NCBI GenBank assembly: GCA_902765735.1
Contig: CACXBB010000010.1
Location: 62,001 to 126,000, forward strand
Length of the DNA: 64,000 bases
Direction of reading: 5' to 3'
Source: an uncultured Eubacteriales bacterium
GTDB taxonomy: Bacteria > Bacillota > Clostridia > Christensenellales > Aristaeellaceae
In this document: piece after piece, positions 8,201-16,604 of the stretch
How positions within the stretch are numbered: the first letter of the stretch is position 1
How the letters are laid out: each line of letters begins with the position of its first letter
Position numbers and translations under genes: made by a program
The notes under the pieces: generated by a model
Database searches by the model: none
Told to the model about the DNA's origin: nothing
What the model saw: only the letters and a program-made list of their open reading frames with translations

Positions 8201-8968
8201 ATGGGTAAAATCAGAGTGATGCTGGCGGACGACAACCGCAGTTTGCTGAAGCTGTTGTCGGATTATCTGGGGCGGCAGCCGGACATCGAGCTGGTGGGCG
8301 CGGTGTCGGACGGCATGGAGATCCCGGAGAAGGTGATCGAGTGGACGCCGGACCTGCTGGTGATGGACATCATCATGCCCCGGCAGGACGGCTTCATGGC
8401 GCTGGAGAAGCTGGGGCAGCCGGATTTTCCGGTGAAGCCGAGGGTGATCGTGCTGACGGGGCTTGCGCGGGACGACTTCATCATGCGGGCGATCCGCCTG
8501 GGGGCCAGCTACTACATGGTCAAGCCCTTCGACATGCGGCTTCTGTACGCCCGCATCGTGGAGATCGCCGGGGAGCGCCCCGAGGCCGCCGAGGCCGGGG
8601 CGGAGCCGTCGGAGGGGGAGAGCGTGGACGAGCAGATCACCAACCTGTTCCTGGCGTTGGGCATACCGGCCCACATCAAGGGCTACCAGTACCTGCGGGA
8701 GGCGGTGCGCATGGTGCTGGAGAACCACGATGTCATCAACCGCATCACCAAGGAGCTCTACCCCGCCGTGGCCCGGCGCTTCGACACCTCCGCCAGCAAG
8801 GTGGAGCGCGCCATGCGCCACGCCATCGGCGTCGCCTGGACCCGCGGGCGGCTGGAGACGGTCAACCAGATGTACGGCTACAAGGTGTTCCGCCGGGAGG
8901 ACAAGCCCACCAACGGGGAGTTCATCGCCCTCGTCTCGGACAAGATCGCCGTGCGCAAGACGGCATAA
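8201..8968 (+). CDS. spo0A: Spo0A, sporulation master regulator
   Basis: Phosphorylation-activated transcription factor that commits cells to sporulation. 255 residues in two parts. The N-terminal receiver has the acidic pair at 10-11, phosphoacceptor Asp56 (VMDIIMP) and the conserved Lys (MVKPFD). The C-terminal sigma-A-interacting DNA-binding domain has the diagnostic stretches HIKGYQYLREA, SKVERAMRHAIGVAW and KPTNGEFIALVSDK. Ribosome site GGAGGAG upstream of the ATG. In many spore formers spoIVB sits directly upstream; here a Cys-rich protein takes that place. I see no clear 0A box or sigma-H promoter in the 100 bases upstream. Confidence 0.96.
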   Translation: MGKIRVMLADDNRSLLKLLSDYLGRQPDIELVGAVSDGMEIPEKVIEWTPDLLVMDIIMPRQDGFMALEKLGQPDFPVKPRVIVLTGLARDDFIMRAIRLGASYYMVKPFDMRLLYARIVEIAGERPEAAEAGAEPSEGESVDEQITNLFLALGIPAHIKGYQYLREAVRMVLENHDVINRITKELYPAVARRFDTSASKVERAMRHAIGVAWTRGRLETVNQMYGYKVFRREDKPTNGEFIALVSDKIAVRKTA

Positions 8969-9070
8969 TGCGCCCTCACCTCGCAATTAACCGCGAATTA
9001 ATCCCATCACCCCGGCTTTTGCGGTATACTGGTATCGCGGTATTTTGAGCGATACAGAGGGGATGAAACC

Positions 9071-10192
9071 ATGCGGGCGGGCATACTGAGCATCAATATC
9101 TACACGGGCCGGCTGAACTACGGCGCGGTGCTGCACAGCTGGTTCTTTCAGAAGCTGATGCTCAGGCGGGGCGACATCGACAGCTGTGAGATCGTCGATT
9201 ATCCGTCGTGGAACCGGCGGACCTACGCCCCATGGCGGCACTTCTGGCCGAAGAACCCCCTGAAAAACCCGAGGAAGGTCGGCACCTACCTGATGCTGAC
9301 CCCGGGCTATACGCGGCGCTGGCGGAAGTTCCAGGCGTTCTTCAGGGCGCACCTGGCGATCTCCGAAAGAAAGTACGATGCCGAATCGCTCTCCGGGGCC
9401 GATCTGCCTTACGATATACTGTTCTTTGAGAGCGACGTCATCTGGTCGCCAAACTACTTCGGCGGCAGCTTCAACATGGTGTACTTTGGGGCGCTGCCGA
9501 GCATGAAGGACATCCGCAAGGTCGTGTATTCGGCCAGCATGTCCGACGCGGACCTGTCGCCGGAACACCTGCTTGAGCTCGACGAGCTGCTCAGGTATCC
9601 CGACGCCATATCGATGCGGGAGCGCTACGCCGCGGAAATCGTGCGCGCCCACACCGACAAGAGCGTGGCGGACGTGATCGACCCGGTGCTGCTGGCGGAG
9701 CCGGAGGACTTCGACGAGATCACCGCGCCCAGGCAGGTCAAGGAAAAGTACGTGCTGATCTACTACCCCATCCGGCCCGACGGCTATGTGACCGCATGCG
9801 CCCGGCAGTACGCCGCGGCGCGGGGGCTCAGGGTGGTGGAGGTGTCGCTGTACCCCAACAGCGGATTCAGGCACAGGACTTTCGTCGCCGCGGGCATCGA
9901 GGCGTTCGTGTCGCTGGTGCGCAACGCCGAGGCCGTCTTCTGCAACTCGCTGCACGGGGCGTGCCTCGCGCTGCTGTTCCACAAAGAGTTCTATGCCTTC
10001 GAGCGCGGCGGCGGGGGGCTCAAGTATAAGGACCTCTGCGGCAAGTTCGGGCTGGAGAACCGCTTCATACGGAAGAATGCGTACCGGGAGGACGCCCCCG
10101 TCGACTGGGACCGCGTCGACGCCCTCCGGCAGCGCTATAAGCGCGAATCGCTGGCGTGGCTGGATGGGGCGATAGCTCAGAATGGAGAGTGA
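9071..10192 (+). CDS. Polysaccharide pyruvyl transferase family protein
   Basis: Member of the CsaB/WcaK-type family (PF04230) that transfers pyruvyl groups from PEP to sugars of surface polymers. 373 residues. It starts with the family-type N terminus (SINIYTGRLNYGAVL) and has the late hallmark SLHGACLALLFHKEF, where the His is thought to act in catalysis. GAGGGG precedes the ATG. It is followed by TagF-like genes after 130 bases that contain their own promoter, so it is co-located but maybe separately transcribed. The stop codon is read from the first GAGTGA of a dispersed repeat. Acceptor unknown. Confidence 0.8.
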   Translation: MRAGILSINIYTGRLNYGAVLHSWFFQKLMLRRGDIDSCEIVDYPSWNRRTYAPWRHFWPKNPLKNPRKVGTYLMLTPGYTRRWRKFQAFFRAHLAISERKYDAESLSGADLPYDILFFESDVIWSPNYFGGSFNMVYFGALPSMKDIRKVVYSASMSDADLSPEHLLELDELLRYPDAISMRERYAAEIVRAHTDKSVADVIDPVLLAEPEDFDEITAPRQVKEKYVLIYYPIRPDGYVTACARQYAAARGLRVVEVSLYPNSGFRHRTFVAAGIEAFVSLVRNAEAVFCNSLHGACLALLFHKEFYAFERGGGGLKYKDLCGKFGLENRFIRKNAYREDAPVDWDRVDALRQRYKRESLAWLDGAIAQNGE

Positions 10193-10220
10193 AGAGTGGA
10201 GAGTGCAGATAGAGAATGCC
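10186..10220. repeat. GAGTGRA half-element at a gene 3' end
   Basis: Run of GAGTGAA/GAGTGGA/GAGTGCA followed by AGATAGAGAATGCC, matching the left end of the elements at 4608 and 20172. No right arm is visible. The TGA stop of the pyruvyl transferase gene is part of the repeat. Confidence 0.65.
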
Positions 10221-10262
10221 CGGGAACGGAGCAGGCCATATCTCCAAACGTCACTTGCATAT

Positions 10263-10291
10263 TTGCATTTTCCATGCGGGTAGTGTATAAT
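10263..10291 (+). promoter_or_regulatory. Sigma-A-type promoter for the TagF-like cluster
   Basis: TTGCAT (10263-10268), 17-base spacer, TATAAT (10286-10291); the start codon of the next gene lies 32 bases downstream. A second TTGCAT copy sits 8 bases upstream. Confidence 0.7.
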
Positions 10292-10323
10292 GAAATGACG
10301 ATTCATACATAGGGGTCCTCAGC

Positions 10324-11517
10324 ATGCTATCTACCAAGGCCGTCAAACAGGCGTTGAAAAACAATCCCCTGACGTTTAAGGTGTTCTACCCGCTGCTTCG
10401 GGCGTACCGGGTCAACCTGATGCGCCTGTTCCAGAGGGTGCGCGGCATCCGGGCGGACAAGGTGGTGTTCTCCAGCTTCGACAGCGACGCCTATTCCGAC
10501 AACCCGCGCTACATCTCCGAGCGTCTGCACGCGCTGAAGCCGGACTGCGACATCGTCTGGCTCATCAGCAAAAACCGCATGGACAGGGTGAAGACGCCGG
10601 ACTACGTGCGCCGGGTGACGCCGCTGGGCCTCGACGGCCTGTACGAGCAGGCCACGGCGCGCTTCTGGGTGGACAACTCCCGGCACGCCGAGAACATCTA
10701 CCTCAACGACAAAAAGCAGTATTACATACAGACCTGGCACGGCGACCGGGGCTTCAAGCGCGTGGGCGTGGACGACGAGAAAAAGGCGGTCTACCTGTTC
10801 GAGGACCGGTGCGCCATGATGATCGCGGGCTCGGAGTTCGGCAGGAACACCTACCGCACGGCGTTTCGGTATCAGGGCCCCGTGCTGATGGACGGGTGCC
10901 CCCGAAACGACCTGCTGATGCGCAACGATCCCGCCCTGGTCGCGGTGATTCGCGCTCGCATGGACCTGCCCAAGGGCGTCAGGGTGCTGATGTACGCCCC
11001 CACCTACCGCCGCACCGACAACCGGGGCCGGCAGAAGGCGGTGCTGGACATCCCCCGGACGCTTGATCATCTCGAAAAAAAGACCGGCGAGCCCTGGCGC
11101 TGCCTGTACCGAGCGCACTACAAGATGGCCGGGCTGATCGCCAACGCCGACGACGCGCGCATGATCGACGCCTCCGGCTACCCGGAGATGACCGAGCTTC
11201 TGCTGATCTCCGACATGCTGATCACCGACTACTCCTCCTGCGGCGGCGACTTCGCGCTGCTCAGGCGGCCGGTGTTCCTCTATCAGGCCGACGTGGACGA
11301 GTATCTCAAGGACGATCACAGCTTCTATTTCAGGATGGAGGATTCCCCGTTTCTGATCGCCCACGATCAGGCCGAGCTCGAGGCGCTCATCGACGCCACC
11401 GACGCGCAGAAGGCCCGGGAGAACTGCGAGGCGCTGGACCGCTTCTTCGGCACCACGGAGACGGGCCATGCCACCGACGCGGTGTGCCGTTACATCATCG
11501 AAAGAATGCAGGGTTAA
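10324..11517 (+). CDS. CDP-glycerol glycerophosphotransferase family protein, copy 1
   Basis: TagB/TagF-type enzyme (PF04464) that moves polyol-phosphate units from a CDP-polyol to a growing teichoic-acid-like chain at the inner face of the membrane. 397 residues, that is the catalytic domain without an extra GT2 domain. Family motifs: YYIQTWHGDRGFKRVG with the catalytic-region His, LMYAPTYR, YRAHYK, and the late ITDYSSCGGDFALLRRPVF. First of three tandem paralogues that share a nearly constant C-terminal ending (ETGHATDAVCRYII). It follows a strong promoter. Confidence 0.88.
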   Translation: MLSTKAVKQALKNNPLTFKVFYPLLRAYRVNLMRLFQRVRGIRADKVVFSSFDSDAYSDNPRYISERLHALKPDCDIVWLISKNRMDRVKTPDYVRRVTPLGLDGLYEQATARFWVDNSRHAENIYLNDKKQYYIQTWHGDRGFKRVGVDDEKKAVYLFEDRCAMMIAGSEFGRNTYRTAFRYQGPVLMDGCPRNDLLMRNDPALVAVIRARMDLPKGVRVLMYAPTYRRTDNRGRQKAVLDIPRTLDHLEKKTGEPWRCLYRAHYKMAGLIANADDARMIDASGYPEMTELLLISDMLITDYSSCGGDFALLRRPVFLYQADVDEYLKDDHSFYFRMEDSPFLIAHDQAELEALIDATDAQKARENCEALDRFFGTTETGHATDAVCRYIIERMQG

Positions 11518-11522
11518 AGCGT

Positions 11523-12704
11523 ATGAGTCAACAGGATAACGCGGGTGCGATCCGCAAAAAGCTCCGGGAATTGAAGCGCCTCTACCGGCGCGCGACGGTG
11601 TGGTACTATCGCATGAGGGACGGCGTCGATCCCCACAAGGCTGTGTTCATGAGCTTTCAGGGGCGCAGCTACAACGACAACCCCCGCTTCATCTCCGAAC
11701 GGCTGCACGAGCGCTGTCCGGAGGCGAAGATCGTGTGGCTGTTCAAGGAGGCCGCCATGCCCCATGCCCGTCAGATCGCGCCGGACTACGTGAAGATCGT
11801 ACACTGCGTGTCGCCGGAGGCGTATCACGAGCTGGCCACCGCCCGCATATGGGTGGACAACTTCACCAAGAGCAACCTGCTCCGGCACAAAAAGGGGCAG
11901 CAGTTCTACATACAGACCTGGCACGGCGACCGGCCCATCAAGAAGATCTGCTACGACGAGCCCATGTGGGCCAAGGGACCCTACCGCATCGAGGAGCGGG
12001 CGGACCGGGTGCTGACCGGGTCGAAGTTCGGCGAAAGGCTGTACCGCACGGCGTTTCGCTACAAGGGCGAGTACATCACCGAGGGCGCGCCCCGCAACGA
12101 CATGCTGGTGCGGTGTGACCCCGATGAGATCCGTCGGATGCGCGAGAAGCTGGGCGTCCCGGAGGGCGTGAAGCTGCTCCTGTACGCCCCCACCTACCGG
12201 GAGAACGCCGCCGTGGTGCCCAAGCGGGCCCAGATGGACCTGATGCGCACGCTGGACTGCCTGGAGAAGAAGACGGGGGATCAGTGGCTTTGCCTGTTCC
12301 GCGCCCACTACAAGTCCGAGGGCATCGACCTGGAGGCGGTGAAGGATAAGCTGGTGGACGTGTCCCGCTACGACGAGATGGCCGACCTGCTGCTGGCCGC
12401 GGACATGGTGCTCACCGACTACTCCACCGCCGCCACCGATTTCATACTGAGCAACCGGCCCGCGCTGTTCTTCGTTGCGGACTGGGAGGAGTACGTCTCC
12501 ACCCGCGAGGTCTACTTCGACGTGCACGACGCGCCGTTTCTGCTGGCGGAGGACCAGCCCGCGCTGGAAAAACTGATCGAGGGACTGACGGAGGAGAAGA
12601 TCAAGCAGAACTGCGCCGACATCCGCGCCTACTTCGGCGTCACGGAGACGGGCCGCGCCACCGATGCGGTGTGCGACTACATCATCGGGCGCATGAAGGG
12701 CTGA
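11523..12704 (+). CDS. CDP-glycerol glycerophosphotransferase family protein, copy 2
   Basis: Second of three paralogous TagF/TagB-type transferases, 393 residues from the ATG at 11523 (MSQQDNAG), which lies 5 bases after copy 1. It keeps FYIQTWHGDRPIKKI, LLYAPTYRE, LFRAHYKS and LTDYSTAATDFILSNRPALF. It diverges most from the other two: the last motif has ATDF where copies 1 and 3 have GGDF, and the specificity region after the catalytic His differs, which suggests a different donor, acceptor or step (for example priming against elongation). The ribosome site is weak, so translation may be coupled to copy 1. Confidence 0.86.
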   Translation: MSQQDNAGAIRKKLRELKRLYRRATVWYYRMRDGVDPHKAVFMSFQGRSYNDNPRFISERLHERCPEAKIVWLFKEAAMPHARQIAPDYVKIVHCVSPEAYHELATARIWVDNFTKSNLLRHKKGQQFYIQTWHGDRPIKKICYDEPMWAKGPYRIEERADRVLTGSKFGERLYRTAFRYKGEYITEGAPRNDMLVRCDPDEIRRMREKLGVPEGVKLLLYAPTYRENAAVVPKRAQMDLMRTLDCLEKKTGDQWLCLFRAHYKSEGIDLEAVKDKLVDVSRYDEMADLLLAADMVLTDYSTAATDFILSNRPALFFVADWEEYVSTREVYFDVHDAPFLLAEDQPALEKLIEGLTEEKIKQNCADIRAYFGVTETGRATDAVCDYIIGRMKG

Positions 12705-12717
12705 GGGAGGGCGACAT

Positions 12718-13893
12718 ATGGGCTACAATCCCTCGGAGCTTCGGTATCTGCGCAAGGGCATCGTATGGGTCAGCCGGGCCGTCAGGGGCATCGACCCCCG
12801 GAAGGTGGTGTTCAGCTGCTTTCAGGGGCGCAACTATGCGGACAACCCGCGCTACATCTCCGAGCGGCTGCACGAACGCTGCCCGGCGGCGAAGATCGTG
12901 TGGCTGTTCCGGCCGGACACCATGGCAAAGGTCCGGGACCGGCTGCCGGATTACGTCGTGCCGGTCAGCATGAAGTCCTTCCGCGCCTACGCGGAGCTGG
13001 CCACCGCCCGGGTGTGGGTGGACAACTACACCAAGAACAACCTGCTGACCTGGGACCCGAAGAAGCAGTTCTACATACAGACCTGGCACGGCGACCGGGG
13101 CTTCAAGCGGGTGGGCTTCGACGACGAGAAGTCCGACCGCAGCGTCGCGCGCGTCGAGCGTCGGTGCGCCATGATGATCGCCGGGTCCGAGTTCGGCCGC
13201 AATACTTACCGCACGGCCTTCGGCTTTCAGGGCGAGGTGCTGATGGACGGCTGCCCGCGAAACGACGTGCTGATCCGCAACGACCCCGGCGAGGCGGCGG
13301 AGATCCGGCGGCGGCTCTCCATCCCGGAGGGCGTGAAGCTATTGATGTACGCGCCCACCTATCGGGACATGCGCATGTGGAAGAGCCAGGAAGCGGCGCT
13401 GGACGTGCCGCGGACGCTGGACCACCTTGAAAAGACCACCGGCGAACGCTGGAGGTGCCTGTACCGCGCCCACTACATGAACACGGAACTGGTGATGGGG
13501 GCGCGGGACGACCGGCTGATCGACACAAGCGGCTACCCGGAGATGACGGAGCTTCTGCTGATCACCGACATGCTGATCACGGACTACTCCTCCTGCGGCG
13601 GCGACTTCGCGCTGCTCAGGCGGCCGGTGTTTCTGTACCACGCGGATGCGGAGGAGTACCTGCGGGAGTGCCGCAGCTTCTACTTCGACATCGAGAAATC
13701 CCCGTTCCTGGTGGCCCACAGCCCGCAGGAGCTGGAGAGGCTCATCGACGAGACCGACGCGCAAAAGGCCCGGGAGAACTGCGAGGCGCTGGACCGGTTC
13801 TTCGGCACCACCGAGACCGGCCACGCCGCCGACGCGGTGTGCGACTACATCATCGCCCGGCTGGGCGTACAACAGACGGGAGGCACATTATGA
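12718..13893 (+). CDS. CDP-glycerol glycerophosphotransferase family protein, copy 3
   Basis: Third tandem TagF/TagB-type transferase, 391 residues, with GAGGGAGGG before the ATG. Shares with copy 1 the stretch YIQTWHGDRGFKRVGFDDEK and the ending ITDYSSCGGDFALLRRPVF, so copies 1 and 3 are likely the recent duplicates. Expected to act at the cytoplasmic membrane face on a lipid-linked chain. Its stop codon overlaps the start of the cytidylyltransferase gene (ATGA). Confidence 0.87.
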   Translation: MGYNPSELRYLRKGIVWVSRAVRGIDPRKVVFSCFQGRNYADNPRYISERLHERCPAAKIVWLFRPDTMAKVRDRLPDYVVPVSMKSFRAYAELATARVWVDNYTKNNLLTWDPKKQFYIQTWHGDRGFKRVGFDDEKSDRSVARVERRCAMMIAGSEFGRNTYRTAFGFQGEVLMDGCPRNDVLIRNDPGEAAEIRRRLSIPEGVKLLMYAPTYRDMRMWKSQEAALDVPRTLDHLEKTTGERWRCLYRAHYMNTELVMGARDDRLIDTSGYPEMTELLLITDMLITDYSSCGGDFALLRRPVFLYHADAEEYLRECRSFYFDIEKSPFLVAHSPQELERLIDETDAQKARENCEALDRFFGTTETGHAADAVCDYIIARLGVQQTGGTL

Positions 13894-14594
13894 ACGTTGC
13901 GATCATCATTGCCGGGGGCGTGGGCAGCCGCATGAAGATGGACATCCCCAAGCAGTTCATCCACATCTACGGCAAGCCCGTGATCATCTACACCCTGGAG
14001 GGCTTCCAGAGGCACCCGGAGATCGACGCCATCGAGGTGGTGTGCCTCGAGGGCTGGGAGGAGACCCTGCGGGACTACGCCCGGCAGTACGGCATCACCA
14101 AGCTCAGGTGGATCACCCAGGGCGGGAGCACCGGGCAGGAGTCCATCCGAAACGGCGTGTTCAACCTGGAGGGGGAAATGAAGGGCGACGACATCGCCAT
14201 CATCCACGACGGCATACGCCCCATGGTGGATTCCGGCGTGCTCTCCGACATCCTGCGGGTGTGCCGGCTTCACGGCAACGGCGTGACCTCCACGCCCTAC
14301 AACGAGCAGATATTCGTCAAGCTCGACGAGTTCACCACCCGCGCCTACATCCCCCGGGAAACCCTGCGCAAGGTGGCCACCCCCCAGGCCTACCGCTACG
14401 ACCTGCTGCTTCGGTCCTACCGGAGGGCCTTCGAGGAGAAGATCGGCATCTACGGCTCGGCCTACACCAACACCATGATGGTGGATTTGGGCGAGACGCT
14501 GTACTTCGCGGCGGGCTCGGACAAGAACATCAAGCTGACCAGCAAGGACGACCTGGAGCTGTTCAAGGCGTATCTGAAGATGGAGAATGAATGA
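13890..14594 (+). CDS. tarI: TarI/IspD-type CTP:polyol-phosphate cytidylyltransferase
   Basis: Makes the CDP-activated polyol from CTP and a polyol phosphate, most likely ribitol 5-phosphate. 234 residues, the usual length. N-terminal nucleotide-binding loop AGGVGSRMKMDIPKQF, then the DGIRPMV motif and the ATPQAYRYD region. IspD (methylerythritol pathway) shares the fold, but the neighbours (three TagF-like genes and an SDR) favour a glycopolymer role; the gene symbol is therefore by context. ATGA overlap with the gene before and a 4-base overlap with the gene after. Confidence 0.8.
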   Translation: MNVAIIIAGGVGSRMKMDIPKQFIHIYGKPVIIYTLEGFQRHPEIDAIEVVCLEGWEETLRDYARQYGITKLRWITQGGSTGQESIRNGVFNLEGEMKGDDIAIIHDGIRPMVDSGVLSDILRVCRLHGNGVTSTPYNEQIFVKLDEFTTRAYIPRETLRKVATPQAYRYDLLLRSYRRAFEEKIGIYGSAYTNTMMVDLGETLYFAAGSDKNIKLTSKDDLELFKAYLKMENE

Positions 14595-15616
14595 TGAATC
14601 AAGCGATCTATGACGGGGACCTGCGGGCTGCCACGCGGGGCCTGGAGGACGCCTTCGCGCAAAAGCGCTTCCTGATCACCGGGGCCACGGGGCTGATCGG
14701 CTCCTTCCTGGCGGACGCGCTGATGGCGCTGGATAATGGCGTTGAGATCTACGCCGCGGGCCGCAGCGCCGAGGGCATGCGCCGCCGGTTCGGTGACAGG
14801 ATGGACGATCCGCGCTTCCACTACGTGCCCTACGACGCCGCGAAGCCCGCGCGCTTCGACTTCGACGTCGATTATATCGTCCACGCGGCGTGCAGCGCCC
14901 ACCCGCTGGCCTACGCCACCGACCCCGTGGGCATCATGCAGGCCAATGTGTTCGGCACGATGGAGCTTCTGGAGTACCTGCGCACCCAGTCGGGGGCGCG
15001 GATGATATTCCTGTCCACCGGGGAGACCTACGGCGAGAACCCCGACCTGCCCGAGGGCTTCGGCGAGGGGGACCACGGCTACATCGACCCGATGAAGCCC
15101 CGGTCCTGCTACCCCGAGAGCAAGCGCGCCGCCGAGACGCTGTGCGCATGCTACGCCGCCCAGTACGGCGTGCACGCCCAGGTGGCGCGGCTGTGCCACG
15201 TCTACGGGCCCACCATGACCGCCGTCAACAGCCGGGCCGACGCCCAGTTTTTGAGAAACGTACTCGACGGCCGGGACATCGTGATGAAGTCCGCCGGGGC
15301 CCAGGTGCGCTCCTGGTGCTACGTCGCCGACGCCGTCAACGCCATACTCACGCTGCTGATCCGGGGCGAAAGCGGCGAGGCCACCAACGTGGCCAACCGG
15401 CACTCCGTGGCCAGTATACGCGAGTACGCCCAGACCCTCGCGGATGTGGGCGGCGTGAACCTCGCCTTCGACCTGCCGCCCGCCGTGGAGCAGGCCGGGT
15501 ACACCAAAATCTCCCGGGCGGTGCTCAACCCCGGAAAGCTGGAGGGGCTGGGTTGGTCGGCGAAATTTGATTTAAAGACGGGCCTGGAGCATACGTTCAG
15601 ATGTTTGAAGGGATAA
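14591..15616 (+). CDS. NAD-dependent epimerase/dehydratase, extended SDR
   Basis: Rossmann-fold SDR of about 341 residues with the dinucleotide loop GATGLIGS near residue 30, active-site Ser/Thr in FLSTGETYGEN and the YPESK catalytic Tyr-Lys pair. Probably makes or modifies the polyol or sugar phosphate fed to the cytidylyltransferase. It sits where other teichoic clusters carry TarJ, an unrelated alcohol dehydrogenase, so it may replace it or provide a different sugar. Two adjacent ATG codons (14591, 14594) overlap the previous stop. Confidence 0.82.
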   Translation: MMNQAIYDGDLRAATRGLEDAFAQKRFLITGATGLIGSFLADALMALDNGVEIYAAGRSAEGMRRRFGDRMDDPRFHYVPYDAAKPARFDFDVDYIVHAACSAHPLAYATDPVGIMQANVFGTMELLEYLRTQSGARMIFLSTGETYGENPDLPEGFGEGDHGYIDPMKPRSCYPESKRAAETLCACYAAQYGVHAQVARLCHVYGPTMTAVNSRADAQFLRNVLDGRDIVMKSAGAQVRSWCYVADAVNAILTLLIRGESGEATNVANRHSVASIREYAQTLADVGGVNLAFDLPPAVEQAGYTKISRAVLNPGKLEGLGWSAKFDLKTGLEHTFRCLKG

Positions 15617-15838
15617 AGAAAACGGGCTCTTTACGTTATCCTGTGGGATAATGGACACCTCATCCGTCTGGCCTGCGGCCAGCCACCTTCCCCTCAAGGG
15701 GAAGGCTTCCCCCCAGGAGGAAGCTCTCGTTCCTTGCCTTCCCCTTGAGGGGAAGGTGCCCCGGCCGGTAGGGCCTAGCGAAGCGTCAGGGGCGGATGAG
15801 GTGTCCGTTCTCCCACAAGTTTCCGTGAAGAGCCAAAA
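15617..15838. repeat. Composite palindromic repeat (CCTTCCCCT family)
   Basis: Large imperfect inverted repeat. Outer arms are GGACACCTCATCCG (about 15653) and CGGATGAGGTGTCC (about 15798-15811). Inside are CCACCTTCCCCTCAAGGGGAAGGC and its inverse form, followed by GGTAGGGCCTAGCGAAGCGTCAGG. The same inner module recurs at about 30000-30062, and the CCTTCCCC module also at 29818, 33330, 51821 and 51863. No gene is visible in this gap. Confidence 0.75.
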
Positions 15839-15912
15839 AGACGGGCGATGAGGGCATCGCCCCTACGAAAAACCTCGTTGCGAGGTGTAGGGGCGATGCC
15901 CTCATCGCCCGT
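15838..15912. repeat. Palindromic repeat (GGGCGATGAGGGCATCGCCC family)
   Basis: Near-perfect inverted repeat of about 75 bases: ACGGGCGATGAGGGCATCGCCCC is followed after a short loop by its inverse. It lies 9 bases beyond the bioY stop, so as RNA it could serve as a bioY terminator. Related copies at 21337, 21440 and four at 55548-55700. Confidence 0.75.
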
Positions 15913-15920
15913 ATGTTGTC

Positions 15921-16541
15921 TCAGATCACCCGGTTCAGCGCGGGCCGCAGGCGCGTCGCCAGCAGCGCGGCCACCACGCACAGCGCCAAGTCGGGCAGGA
16001 AGGTGCTCAGGCAGCCCACGATGGCGATGCCCAGGCCCCATTCCGCCGGGGTCTCCAGCACCACGGAGTACATGAAGTAGTAGTAGGCGGTGCCCACGAA
16101 GTAGTAGGCCACCAGGCCCACCACCGCAGCGATCATCAGCCGCAAAAATTCCGGCATGAAGGGCGCGTCGCTTTCGCTGTCCTTCCACTTGAACCTCGGG
16201 AGGCGCTCGGTCAGCAGCCCGATCAGGAACGCCGCCAGCAAAAAGCCCAGCAGGAAGCCGAAGCCGGCCCGGAATATGTACTGCGGCCCGCCGCCGTGCA
16301 CGAACACCGGCACGCCCACCAGGCCGATGAGCAGGTACGCCGCCACGCTCAGCGCGCCGCGCTTGGCGCCCAGCAACATGCCCGCCAGCAGCACGAACAG
16401 CCATTGCAGCGAGAAGGTGAAGGGATAGGGCTGTGTGGGGATGGTGATGCGTATGAACGCGCCCACCGCGATCAGCGCCGCGAACAGGCTGCAGATGACC
16501 ACGTCGATGGTGCGCATTCTGCCGTGCTTCTTCTGTGTCAT
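15921..16541 (-). CDS. bioY: BioY, biotin ECF transporter S component
   Basis: Membrane substrate-binding component of a biotin energy-coupling-factor transporter. 206 residues, six predicted helices. Typical BioY features: ALIAVGAFIRI near the N terminus, then LLIGLVGVPVF followed by GGPQYIFRAGFGFLLGF. No ECF ATPase or T component is nearby, as is common when the energising module is shared. Transcribed from a strong promoter that begins inside the end of the upstream AEC gene. I see no BirA operator-like palindrome. Confidence 0.9.
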   Translation of the reverse strand: MTQKKHGRMRTIDVVICSLFAALIAVGAFIRITIPTQPYPFTFSLQWLFVLLAGMLLGAKRGALSVAAYLLIGLVGVPVFVHGGGPQYIFRAGFGFLLGFLLAAFLIGLLTERLPRFKWKDSESDAPFMPEFLRLMIAAVVGLVAYYFVGTAYYYFMYSVVLETPAEWGLGIAIVGCLSTFLPDLALCVVAALLATRLRPALNRVI

Positions 16542-16575
16542 GAAATCCGCTCCTTATCAAGAAGTTTCCCGATAG

Positions 16576-16604
16576 AGTATATATCATCAACAGTCGATTG
16601 TCAA
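16576..16604 (-). promoter_or_regulatory. Sigma-A promoter for bioY
   Basis: Minus strand TTGACA (16599-16604), 17-base spacer, TATACT (16576-16581). The -35 overlaps the stop codon of the AEC gene (16601-16603), so bioY can be expressed independently of its upstream neighbour. Confidence 0.75.
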
